The notes below the pieces were generated by a model. It ran no database searches and was not told the DNA's origin. It was given only the letters and a program-made list of their open reading frames with translations. This document shows positions 1 through 9,688 of a stretch of DNA of 64,000 nt, in pieces. Source of the stretch: Adiantum capillus-veneris (lineage: Eukaryota; Streptophyta; Polypodiopsida; Polypodiales; Pteridaceae); contig CM043944.1 in assembly GCA_014529385.2 (NCBI GenBank), positions 57,361,268-57,425,267 on the forward strand. The letters run 5' to 3'. Position 1 is the stretch's first letter, and every line of letters begins with the position of its first letter. Both the position numbers and the translations under genes were made by a program.

Positions 1-523
1 TGGCCCCAAACCTTGGCTCCCCTTTTGGTATTTCTTTATATTGCATCATCAAAGTACAAGCCGGTACTCCAGACTCTGCACCTTCTCTAGGGAGCATGCC
101 AGAGAATGAGCCCTAACCTCATATTTAAAGGCTCTTGGCTTGAAAAACAGTTATAGTAAAAAGCCTTTAAAACTCAAAAGCTTCTGGTCCAAAAAGCAAT
201 GCCAAAAGCTGCCAGCGTATTTTACGAAAATCTGTACAGCCTGCCATGTCATCAGCCAACGCAAAACGCGGAAATCCGTATAGCCTGCACGTCATCATGT
301 CGGCTCAATTTTCGAAAATCTGCCACGTCATCAGTTTTTGTGTGAGTGCAGGTCTTGCTTTATTTTAATCCTTTTGTCACTTGGGCCCCATCGGACGGGG
401 TCTCCATAAGTTGGTAGGACTTCTTCTTCTGTTACTTGTTCTTCTTAGGGTTTAGGCCCCTTGGCCGACATTTGCAAGTTGGCTCCCTTCTTCAGGGCTT
501 TGACACGTTAGCAATTTGTGACA
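1..523 (-). repeat. LTR copy, inverted, cut by window start
   Basis: This stretch is the reverse complement of the LTRs at 873-1450 and 3011-3635. It shares the segment around the phrase ATGGGGCCCCAAG, the paired GACGTGGCA-like motifs and the CTGGAGTACCGGCTTGTAC block. Its 5' end lies at 523, where the plus strand reads TTTGTGACA, the complement of the TGTCACAA start of the 3' LTR. It is either a solo LTR or the edge of an element that continues to the left of the window. Like the 3' LTR, it contains the short internal duplication that the 5' LTR lacks. Confidence 0.8.
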
Positions 524-872
524 ACTGCTCAACCCCATTTTGCAAACCTATAAAGGTGAGCTTGGGACTCAACATTTCCATGATCAGATTAGTACCACAT
601 GGGCTTAACACCTCAACACCCTCAGCATCCTAGCATTTTTAACATCTACACTTTCAGCCCATCAGCGTTTTCACCCTCAAGACCAACAATAGCACCCCTT
701 GCGTTTTTGGACCAAATCAGCCTGGCAACAGTAGATTCAGCCCTAGCATTAGCAATTTTATGAGCAAGCCTTAGCGTTTTTTCCTCTGCCAAATCAGATT
801 CATCGGCATCCCCTTTGATCAGCAAGCGTTAACATTTTCAGCCATAAGCAACATCAGCGATTTCAGGTTTAG
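524..872 (-). pseudogene. Degraded coding-like stretch beside LTR element
   Basis: Read on the minus strand, roughly 830 to 655 gives an almost open acidic frame containing the peptides DADESDLAEEKTLRLAHK and LIWSKNARGAIVGLEGENAD. The family is not recognised. The LTR retrotransposon at 873-3635 interrupts the stretch, and a similar-style frame resumes on the other side at 3642-3833. Stops and the lack of a start make it a relic. It may be host coding sequence or the gene of an older repeat. Confidence 0.3.
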
Positions 873-1450
873 AGTCACAAACTGCTGATGTGTCGACCTA
901 CTAAAGAATGGAGCCTAAACCCTAAGAGGACAAGTAACAGAAGAAGAAGAAGTCATGCCAACTTATGGGGGCCCCGTCCGATGGGGCCCCAAGCGACATA
1001 AAGATTAAAACAAAGCAGGACCCGCAATTGATGACGTGGCAATTTTCAAAAATTGCGTTGACATGATGACGTGGCAGGCTGTACGGATTTTCGTGATTTA
1101 CGCTGGCAGCTTTTTGGCTTTGCTTTTGGACCAGAAGCTCTTGAGTTTGAAGGCTTTTTATGTAAAATTGCTTTTGGGGCCTATGGCATTTAAATATGAG
1201 GCTAGGGCTCATTCTCTGGCATGCTTCGTGGAGAAGGTGCAGAGTCTGGAGTACCGGCTTGTACTGTGTTGATGCAATATAAAGAAATATCGAAAGGGGC
1301 GCCAAGGTTTGGGGCCAATACTCTTTGGGGTGGAATTCCGCCACTCCGTGTCGCGTGTCGTCTCTCTCTTTTAGTTCAGTTGTTATTGAAGTGCTAAAAG
1401 TCTGTTCAGTCTATTCTTTTCTATTGGCACGTGCTGCCCGTCTTGTGACA
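873..1450 (+). repeat. 5' LTR
   Basis: Starts AGTCACAA, one base different from the TGTCACAA of the 3' LTR, and ends CTTGTGACA, giving a TGTCACAA/TTGTGACA terminal inverted repeat. It carries a TATA-like TTTAAATATG near 1188. It lacks a roughly 47-bp internal duplication found in the 3' LTR and in the inverted copy at 1-523. Confidence 0.85.
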
Positions 1451-1451
1451 A

Positions 1452-1464
1452 TGATATCAGAGCA
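1452..1464 (+). other. Primer-binding site, tRNA-iMet type
   Basis: TGATATCAGAGCA starts one base after the 5' LTR and differs from the plant consensus TGGTATCAGAGC at a single position near its start. This placement and sequence are typical of the minus-strand priming site. Confidence 0.75.
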
Positions 1465-1905
1465 TCAGGCGTGTGCTTTTCTGAAAGCATACCGGTCCCA
1501 CAAAAGAGCAGACTTCTCGAATTTATTCGAGGTATCTTCGCCCTTCAACCCGGACTTATAAGCCACTCCCACCCTTACTTCATTGCGCATCGGGCGCGCT
1601 TCCGTCTTCACCGCTCATGTCTTACAGGGCATAAGCCATTAAGATCACTTGTAGGAGAAGGATCCAAGATTTGTTTCGAGCTGTTGTTTTTCACAGAGAC
1701 AGTACCATGCAGATGTCTATAGCTACCAAGCCGCACACTTCCAAGGACTTGGCAAGCTTTCAAGAAAAAAAAATTTACCCGAAGTTACATGGTTTTTGAC
1801 ATCTTCCTTCGGAGTGCAACTTCTGGCAGAGTGGGGTATCCTAAAATGCTTGCCATGGAAACCCTAGCAGATTATAACTTGAAGTTTCTTGACGTCTCCT
1901 AGTAA

Positions 1906-2271
1906 ATGTCTCTTCACGAGCAGATGACCTTGGAGGTCCAGTGCGATTGCTATCGTGGGACTACCATCACCGCCAAGGAGACACTGTCTGTCCAGGAGCT
2001 GATGGACCATGCTGTGCAGTGTGCTCGGCTACGACCTTATGGAATGAACCCAACCTTAATTTTTGGTGCAGGTTTCAGGATGGAAAGTCGGTCGACTTTT
2101 CGAGTTCTAGAAGTGTCGAGATTGCTTTTTAAGTTTGAAATCTGTTTGAGAACTTGTTTGGTGATCCTGTTTAAAATTTGTTTGAAATGGATGGTATCTG
2201 TTTTGAACCTGTCTTGGTGCGGATTTGAAATGTTTGACTCTGGTTTTAATACTGGTTTCAATGATTGGTGA
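1906..2271 (+). other. Internal 121-codon frame, unknown
   Basis: This is the longest plus-strand frame inside the non-autonomous element. Its N-terminal half (to about residue 50) has ordinary protein composition. The C-terminal half is rich in Phe, Leu and Cys from low-complexity DNA and is unlikely to be real. No Gag, zinc-knuckle or enzyme motif is present. It could be leftover Gag N-terminus, captured host sequence or chance. Confidence 0.2.
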
Positions 2272-2325
2272 TTTTTACTCCCAGGTGGAGTAGTGAGAAA
2301 TGAAGTTTGAGAATGCTTGTTCAGA

Positions 2326-2625
2326 CTCATGGCCCGGACCCTTGTGGTTATTTGCAGGGGGAGTATTGAATGATTGAAAAGTGCTATTTTTGCTCATGGC
2401 CCGGACCCTTGTGATTATTTACGGGGGGAGTATTTTTGTTGTTACTCATGGCCCGGACCTGGATGGTTATGCGGGAGGAGTATTAAGAAGTCTAAGCAGT
2501 GGTTACTCTCAGCACCTCCAAACGACGCAAGCTGTGGTCTGGGGGGCGTTTGGTTGTAAAAGGCCTCTATATCTCATGGTTCAGACACGGCCCTGACCTG
2601 GATGGTTATTTGCGGGGGAAGTGTT
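2326..2625 (+). repeat. Degenerate four-copy repeat with PPT-like cores
   Basis: A unit of about 40 bases beginning CTCATGGCCCGGACC and ending in GGGGGGAGTATT-like sequence occurs at 2326-2367, 2393-2434, 2445-2484 and, more diverged, about 2573-2625. Each copy ends in a G-rich purine run like a polypurine tract, although the PPT next to the 3' LTR lies about 380 bp further on. Confidence 0.7.
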
Positions 2626-2998
2626 CATCGGCGGCTTTCTGTTTCTATGTTTTGTAACATGCATATGTGAGCATTTGTGTTGCATTGTTACGTGCCAACC
2701 ACTGAATATTCCTAATTGGATGAGAATTCTTGGGTATGTAATTTTAGTGCATCAAGACACCCGTGGAAGATCAATGCGGTCTAGGTGTGATGGCTAATTT
2801 TACTACGCCGGAATGTCAAGAGTTCTAACATGGACGAAAGGAGAAGCTAAGTCTTCGATCAAAAGAGCTGAAAGGAGAAGCTAACTCCTTAACAAAAAGA
2901 GCAAATTGAATGTCCCTCGGAATGACCCTCGGAAACTTTTTGAGCTAACTTGAGTTGTTTTGCAGATATGCTGTAATCGCGGACGATTACTCTCTTTC

Positions 2999-3010
2999 AA
3001 GAAGGGAACA
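2999..3010 (+). other. Polypurine tract
   Basis: AAGAAGGGAACA lies directly against the TGTCAC start of the 3' LTR, as expected for the plus-strand primer of reverse transcription. Confidence 0.65.
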
Positions 3011-3635
3011 TGTCACAAACTGCTGACATGTCGACCTAGTGAAGAACGGAGCTACCAGCCGAGGGGCCTAAACCCTAAGAGAACAAGTAACAGAAGAAGA
3101 AGTCCTACCAACTTATGGGGACCTCGTCCGATGGGGCCCCAAGTGACATAAAGATTAAAATAAAGCAGGACTGGCAATTGATGATGTGGCAATTTCCGAA
3201 AATTGTGTTGACATGATGACGTGGTAGGTTGTACGGATTTTCGCGTTTTGCGCTGGCTGAAGACGTGGCAGGCTGTACGAATTTCCGTGATTTACGCTGG
3301 CAGCTTTTTGGCTTTGCTTTTGGACTAGAAGCTTTTGAGTTTGAAGGCTTTTTATGTAAAATTGCTTTTGGGGCCTAGGGCCTTTAAATATGAGGCTAGG
3401 GCTTATTCTCTGGCATGCTTCGTGGAGAAGGTGCAGAGTCTGGAGTACCGGCTTGTACTGTGTTGATGCAATATAAAGAAATATTGAAAGGGGCGCCAAG
3501 GTTTGGGGCCAATACTCTTTGGGGTGGAATTCCACCACTCCGTGTCGCGTGTCGTCCCTCTCTTTCAGTTCAGTTGTTATTGAAGTGCTAAAAGTCTGTT
3601 CTTCTCTATAGGCACATGCTGCCCGTCTTGTGACA
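3011..3635 (+). repeat. 3' LTR
   Basis: Starts TGTCACAAAC and ends CTTGTGACA. It is colinear with 873-1450 except for an extra ~47-bp stretch near 3245-3300, where the GACGTGGCAGGCTGTACG segment is repeated. Confidence 0.85.
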
Positions 3636-3833
3636 TTTATCTCATAGCCTCGTCACAGTTTGTAGATCCATGTCAAAGTCATTAGCGTTTTTAGTTTTCA
3701 GACCATAGCCTCGTAGTGTCCCACATTCAAGGCATGATCCCATAAGTATCTCAGCATCTAGAACCATTGTAACAGCATTTGTGCAATCTAAGCAATTACC
3801 ACTCTTATAATTTAATGGGATTTGGGACCTCAT
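3636..3833 (-). pseudogene. Continuation of interrupted coding-like stretch
   Basis: The minus strand has a 63-codon frame with peptides such as VLDAEILMGSCLECGTLRG, similar in style to the relic on the far side of the LTR element. The protein family is not recognised. This may be the other half of the sequence split by the 873-3635 insertion, but contiguity is inferred only from orientation and composition. Confidence 0.25.
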
Positions 3834-3985
3834 TTGGTGTCAGTCTTCTTTCTCTCTCTCCGACTCACAGAATCTTCACTAACGGACCTATTTTCTCTTC
3901 TCTCTCCCTTGGAGGGGGGGTTTGGGACCCCATCTGGTGTTTAAGTCTTCTTTCTCTCTCTTTGACTCACAATATCTTCACTCAC
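3815..3985 (+). repeat. Two-copy imperfect tandem repeat
   Basis: The phrase TTTGGGACC, a GGTGT, the run TCTTTCTCTCTCT and GACTCACA followed by ATCTTCACT occurs near 3818-3880 and again near 3919-3983, giving a unit of about 100 bases. Confidence 0.7.
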
Positions 3986-4378
3986 AAATTTTTTCTAAAG
4001 AAACCTTGTGTACATACTGAGAACTCATCTTGAGCTATCATTATCACTACTTCCATTGCACCTAACACGATGCTGCCGACTCAGGTAAATATTGGCGGGC
4101 ACTAGGACCTCGAATAGTTGGGAATCCCAACTGTGGGAAGGTTGGTGGGCCATTTACACATGGGGACCAGCCCTCATCAAAACTCACTCCAATCCATTAA
4201 AACTTTCAAAAAATTACACTAAGACGGGTAGCCACCCCTCACTAAGCTCATAGTCAATCAAGAGACGTGCCTGATAAACCATCATAAAAGAATATTTTGT
4301 GTATCCTATAAGACTGCAAACCTTACAACCACTAAGGGTTATGATGAAGACCCCCCATGCAACTAGGAAAAGAAAACA

Positions 4379-4545
4379 TTGATAAACAATTTTTGGCGTG
4401 TACATAGTAGTATGTACATGCATGGCCATGTGTATAGACAAATGTAAATACATGCATTTGTAGGCTTTGCCAACTTGATATTGGGTTTCAAATATAGTAG
4501 ACAATGTACACATTGTAAATAGTCATGTTTGCGTGTTTGCAGTAA
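4379..4545 (+). repeat. Direct repeat, left copy
   Basis: About 165 bases, including TACATAGTAGTATGTACATG and the block TAGGCTTTGCCAACTTGATA, recur with point changes at 6211-6373. The pair brackets about 1.7 kb of degraded coding-like sequence. They may be fragments of LTRs or untranslated regions of one old element; I see no clean PBS or PPT. Confidence 0.75.
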
Positions 4546-4629
4546 AGTGGAATTTTATTCCGCTTTTACAAATAGCCAAAGAATATAGGTATTCAGAGTG
4601 AGTGCGAGAGAAAGAGCCCAATTTCATTT

Positions 4630-6130
4630 GTGATTCGTGAAGCATTGAATATAGCGCTATGGAAAGAGAGAAAGCTATGTATTGCTATAGGCATGAAGTA
4701 CCCTTTGTCTATACCCGTTATGGGTAGTGTGGATGACCTTTATGTGCATAAAGTCACGGTTGCAAATGCTCATCTCGGCAAGGATAAGAGACATGTGCAA
4801 ATGAACATGTGCTTCAAGTCGATGTAAATAAAGTGAGTAGAGCGGTTGTGGAAACAATACAAGTGCCTCTTGTGCAAAATTTCAGAAACATAATAAATAA
4901 ATGTGAAAGTTTCAGCGCTAGCGTGGAAAATGGAGGTGAGGGAAATGAAATTGAGAAGGACGAGGCGGCCTACGATGGTGACACGTCTGATGTTGGTGAG
5001 AGTCCGTGTGGATTGTATGTGATGATGACATAGGTTATAAGATCCATCAATGAAAGACATGGTACCCTTGCATAAAGAGTAGTGTATGTTTTGGGAAGGA
5101 GCTCTGTAGCAACAAGACGTGGATGCTTGTAATGAAGATGAGACGATGGGCTATAGTCGGGGATTTTCTACACTAAATGAAGTTGATGTAGGAGAGAGTG
5201 ATGCTATGCTTGTTGAGTTGACCTTGAGTATATGTGATTTGCCAGAGCTGGGGACAAGGCAATCCTCTGGTGGTTGTGATGCAAAGGTATTGGTTCATGA
5301 ATGCTATACAAATGAAGTCTATGTATACAAGGATTTAATGCTAGTGCCGTCTCTGAGGGATGTTGGTGGTGATACATATCCTTTGGTTGTTCAATACAAA
5401 AGTCTAAAGGGTGTGATAGTAAAGGAAGTCAAAGTGGTCTTTTGCTTACATAGTGATCTCATGGATGCATTTTAGGTGCTTCAACATATGGTTGGGCCGT
5501 ATCCTTTTATTTGCATAGATCTTGATAGTAAAGGAAGTCAAAGTGGTCTTTTGCTTACATAGTGATCTCATGGATGCATTTTAGGTGCTTCAACATATGG
5601 TTGGGCCGTATCCTTTTATTTGCATAGATCTTGATTGGCCATTAGCAAGTCCTGGGGCAGGTTGGCATAATGAAGGCTTGGTTATGACATCTTGTTTGAC
5701 TTTGTATGCATGTCTTTTCAAGTGGTAGGCACCCTATGTAGAAGAAGATGCTAGTGGTATTGTTTCTGAGGTGCATTTTCAATTATTGAATGGAACTACT
5801 AGTGGTTGGAGAGATGGTCTCTTTTACGTAGGGAGTGAAAAGCGATTGATGCATCCGTAAGACGTTGTGAAATTTGTGCTTGGCATGAGCTCCAGTCATC
5901 AGATGCATTTTGAAATAGCTATGGTTTTGATTGATTGTGACGGCTTATGGTTTTGATTGATTGTGACATGTATCAAGGTTGGAGAGAAATTGTGTCATGC
6001 TTAGGATAAAGATGGATGGTGGCGATGTGGCAAGAAAATAGATGCCTTCCCCTTATGTGTGAGTGGCATGCTTGGGCACTTTGGTGGTGCTATGCAAGTT
6101 GATGAGTTTCCATATAATCCAGGAGGAACT
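4630..6130 (+). pseudogene. Unrecognised degraded coding sequence
   Basis: Several plus-strand frames follow one another with stops and frame changes. The longest (5119-5475, 118 codons) contains DLPELGTRQSSGGCDAKVL and DVGGDTYPLVVQYKSLKG. Further on, about 5640-5890, peptides such as PGAGWHNEGLVMTSCLTLYAC and EVHFQLLNGTTSGWRDGLF can be read between stops. I cannot assign a family. The flanking direct repeats suggest it is the internal region of an old transposable element rather than a host gene. Confidence 0.35.
5415..5632 (+). repeat. Perfect 109-bp tandem duplication
   Basis: The 109 bases starting GATAGTAAAGGAAGTC at 5415 are repeated at once from 5524 without a visible difference. The duplication includes the stop codon of the 118-codon frame, so it postdates decay of that frame and is recent. 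Confidence 0.95.
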
Positions 6131-6210
6131 TTTTTGTCACTTTTGAGGTTTTATGTTATTGTTTGATGCAAGTGTTGAGCATGATTGCTCAACTTGGGGG
6201 TTGGGAAGGA

Positions 6211-6373
6211 TGATAATCAACTTTTGGAGTGTACATAGTAGTGTGTACATGCATGTGCATGTGTACAGACAACAATAAATGCATGCATTTGTAGGCTTTG
6301 TCAACTTGATATTGGGTTTCAAATATGGTGAACAAGGTATACATTGTAAATAGTCATGTTTGCGTGTGAGTAG
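6211..6373 (+). repeat. Direct repeat, right copy
   Basis: Right-hand partner of 4379-4545, sharing the blocks TAGGCTTTGTCAACTTGATA and ACATTGTAAATAGTCATG. Homology stops near GCGTGTGAGTAG, while the left copy diverges after GCGTGTTTGC. Confidence 0.75.
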
Positions 6374-7140
6374 CCGCACATGTACATACTTGGACATGGT
6401 GTCGGAGTCTTGGATGTGGTGCCAAATGGCTTCTTTCAGCTCAAGGGTGTGCTTTCCAGCTTTCTAGAATGTGAATAATGTAAGTGGGAAGTGTGGGTAT
6501 ACTCATCTTGCCGGAGGAGTTTGACACGTTGTGACGTGTTTTTATGAAATGATGTGAGCCACCTCGAAGACTTTGAGAAATGTTTTTTTAGTGCTTTTGG
6601 ACCTCATGGATGTAAATAAACTATGCTCGTACAAAGTGTATACATGCGGGCCAATTGCGCAGAGTACATAGTTTTATGTACTATGTACATAGTACATAGA
6701 AGTGTCGAGGCTTCAAACAGAAGTGCGCTTAAAATTTGAAGAAAACTGAACTTTTTCTTAGCTTTGGGTCATGAGTGAAGGGTGGAAGTGATCAGGGAAG
6801 AAGAAACTTTATGTTCAGGTAGCCTACGGTGAAGGATGGGGGTTTTGCTATGGAGATGCCCCTCTTGTTTTGCGAAAGCTTAGTGTGATGAGTTAAGTGT
6901 GTCTCTCCTCAATGGGTTGATGAATCTGGGTGCTTAGCTGTGTATATTAACTTTCTTCATCTTGGTTTGAGGTATGGTAGCTATGTTGTGTGCCGCTTCC
7001 TATGGTGCAACTAGTCGAGGGTAGACTATATGCTGCAATACCCTGCTTGTACATATGCTAAAGCGCATGATTTTCCCCAAGTTTTCCATCACTTTTCAAA
7101 AGTTTTTTGGATGAACTTTGTGGGGTTTAAAATTGGACTT
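6374..7140. other. Intergenic, nothing recognised
   Basis: No convincing frame or RNA gene. A short palindromic run of TACATAGTACATAG-type sequence lies near 6660-6700. Confidence 0.5.
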
Positions 7141-7580
7141 GATTTAAATGGGTTTTGGTCAAGCTATGTGTATATATGAGAGCGCCTATGGAGTCTCTAC
7201 TAGCACATGGAAGGGCGTTTGAAAAGAAATGAAGCCCTTGGTTTTATTAGCAAAAGTGCAGAGATTTCCATTGGTTTTCCTCAAATTTTTTCTTTGATTT
7301 TATTGATTCTTTTGTTTTCTTTAGTGCAACCAAGTATAGTGGGAGTTGTAGCGGTGTAGAGGGAAGCTAGTCGGGGACCGGGGCTAGTCAAGGTTGAGTG
7401 TGTGTAAGGTTGAGAAAGTTCGTGAGAGGAGATTTGCTCATGTCCTTTTTAGAAATCTATTCTCTTTATCCTTTTTTCTTTGTGGTGGTTTGAGGTGTTG
7501 TACAGGCCAGTCCCTCAATCCTTCACAACGTGCGACAAATGTCTATTTGCGGCGCTCGATATGCAATGATGCGTAAATCG
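7141..7580 (+). repeat. Dispersed LTR-like repeat, copy 1
   Basis: Colinear with 55680-56090. Shared landmarks, in order, are TATATGAGAG/TATATGTGAG, GGAGTC..CTA.TAGCACATGGAAGG, GAAGCTAGTCGG/AAGCTAGTCAAAG, TATTCTCTT.ATCC, TTTG..GTGGTGGTTT and a CTCA/CTTAATCCTT.ACA end. The length and TCCTT..ACA ending suggest an LTR end, but the outer border is not defined in either copy. Confidence 0.65.
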
Positions 7581-9420
7581 CTTTTGGTATGTGGCCATGA
7601 ATTTTGAGTGTGAAGGAGCAAGTCTACAAAATTGGGGGAAATTTGGAGTCCATTTTGCATTTGTCCGTTGGGGGTCAAAACTTGCCAAAAATGGGCCTAT
7701 AAAGGCCGAAAAATTGGTCCAAATGGTGTGAAAAGGCTTATATTTGCCACATCACTCATGGTGTCATGAGTGTCCAAGCTGGGGGGTGCTTGCTTTACCA
7801 AATATCAACAGTTTCACCTCTCTGTGTGTAAGGAGGAGTAGGGTTTCTATAGGTGATTCTATGCAATCTCGACTTGTTCGCTTCCTGTTCTGGAGTGTAT
7901 TGATGAGTGAATGAGGGTTTCTTCTCTTCAGTTTTGCACTTTGGGAGAGTCTATGGAAGTTCTGAGGTTTCCATGGATGTGCGCGTGCCAGGAATTGAGG
8001 GAAGAAGGTATGGCTTTCTGCAAGACAAGCTGACCGTGGATTAGTGCCATTGGGGTTGAGGCTACACCAAAGAGTCCAACAGAGTGGAGTTTGGTGTTAC
8101 TTTTGCAATGGTTTGAGAGGGCCTTTTTTGGTTGGAGTTTTTTTGTGTTTTTGATGGTCCTTCTTGTGTCTTTTGGTGGCCATCAACTGTGATTTGAAGC
8201 TTTGATAAACTCGAATCACTCCGTAGTGTCTGCGGGTAGGCAGGAACTTGTGGTTCGAGAAGTTTGGAGCTGGAGTTGAGTGAGGGGAGGTTTGTCACTG
8301 AACTCTTGAGTGGTTCTGTGTGAGGTAAGGAGAAAAAAGGAGTTCTTTGTGTTGTGTCAAGGTGTAAGTGTGTGCACGGTGTCTTTTGCTACATCACTTG
8401 TGCTCCATCGACGTGGTCTTGGACCCGCTCGCTATTTTAAGGACTAAGCATGGCAGCAAAAAACTTAGTGCTCCAAGAATTGGCAAAGGTAGAGCATTTC
8501 TATTTTTAAGGGTAGTGGCAAAGAATGTGAGGACGTGCAAGCTTATAGAAAAGTTTTTTGGGCCATACACAACATCTTCAAAGCTAGCCATGAAGCAGCA
8601 CACCTAAGTCACTCTTCGTCTATGCTTTCTAGATAGAGTGTACATCAATAAGACGTGGAAATCCCTGTCAACACCTATCTGCCACAGTAACAATCTAATA
8701 TTCTTGTGGTTGTTTTCTGATGGTGGTAGGTAGGAGGGACTTGCCTTGCCCTATGGTGAATGCATGGTCATTTTGAAATCCTTTTGTATGCTCTATCGTA
8801 AAATTGAGGCTTGGCTGTAATCATAGCAGCGAGGTACAAGACGGGACGTATAATACGTCGAAGTATAGTACGTGTATTAGACGTCTATTCAAGGACCCCA
8901 AATAAAGAATGTGGTTTTCTTTTTAATTGTAGAATTTTCTTCTATAGCCCCAGGCATAAGCTAGGTAGGATATGATATATGTGTAATGAATTTTATGACT
9001 TAACCCGAAAATTCATAAACAGTTTCAATTTTCAACTTTTATTGAACAAATCATCAAGATTCAAAACTTAAAATCAATTCCAAAACTTAACTTCCAAGAG
9101 ATGAGAGTGAGCAAGACCATAAAATGCATCCTGTTATCAACAAAAAATAGTAGAGCTGGCCTTTTTTAACCTATATGGGCTGTCCATAACGCTTTAGTGT
9201 AAACTTTCTAATACTGAATAAAACATATACATTTTTTTTGGCAATGCTACATACTTTACATGAAAAAAAAAAAACGTCAAGTCGTGTACTTTGAATATAA
9301 TATGTGTAATCCTTTTGCAAATAAATTCAATAAAGCATCTTTGGTTTGTTGTATCTTATTGTAGCACTCTTCCCCTTCTAGACTCTTTGTAGATTTCTTC
9401 TTGAATTTTCTGGTACACAC
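7581..9420. other. Intergenic, nothing recognised
   Basis: Short frames on both strands have no recognisable domains and look like chance. AT-rich toward 9000-9400. Confidence 0.5.
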
Positions 9421-9432
9421 ACCTGAGAGAGA

Positions 9433-9448
9433 GAAATGAAATGAAATG
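9433..9448 (-). other. LINE 3' simple-repeat tail (CATTT)n
   Basis: The plus strand reads GAAATGAAATGAAATG, i.e. CATTTCATTTCATTTC in the element's sense, directly followed by TCTCTCTC. Many LINEs end in A-rich or short simple-repeat tails. Confidence 0.6.
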
Positions 9449-9688
9449 TTATATTAACGTCTTCAAAAGGCCAAAATGACCTATGAGACCAATCAGTTAC
9501 AAAATAGTGAATCTAATACCATGTCTGGGTACAAAAGAACTAGAAAAGAACTAGAAGTGGAACAAAATACTACTACTACTACTACAATCTAAAACTACGT
9601 GGGTGTAGCAGCTGATACAATAGGTACCCGGTAAACTGGATGTAACAGTGTGTGAAACAAAGATGGAAGAAATGGTGAGGATCCATCC

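Larger units (their letters stand above)
873..3635 (+). mobile_element. Non-autonomous LTR retrotransposon (LARD/TRIM-like)
   Basis: Two directly repeated LTRs (873-1450 and 3011-3635) enclose about 1.56 kb. A PBS related to the 3' end of initiator tRNA-Met starts one base after the 5' LTR, and a purine-rich tract (AAGAAGGGAA) ends just before the 3' LTR. The flanking pentamers TTTAG (868-872) and TTTAT (3636-3640) are a likely target-site duplication with one mismatch. The interior has no recognisable gag, protease, RT or integrase, so the element must have depended on enzymes from elsewhere. The PBS type suggests a Copia-like or generic plant LTR partner. Confidence 0.85.

Noticed and set aside
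922-1344. 140-codon minus-strand frame, with a near copy at 3155-3538
   Set aside because: Conservation reflects the LTR duplication; the frame lies within LTR DNA antisense to the element and has no domain.
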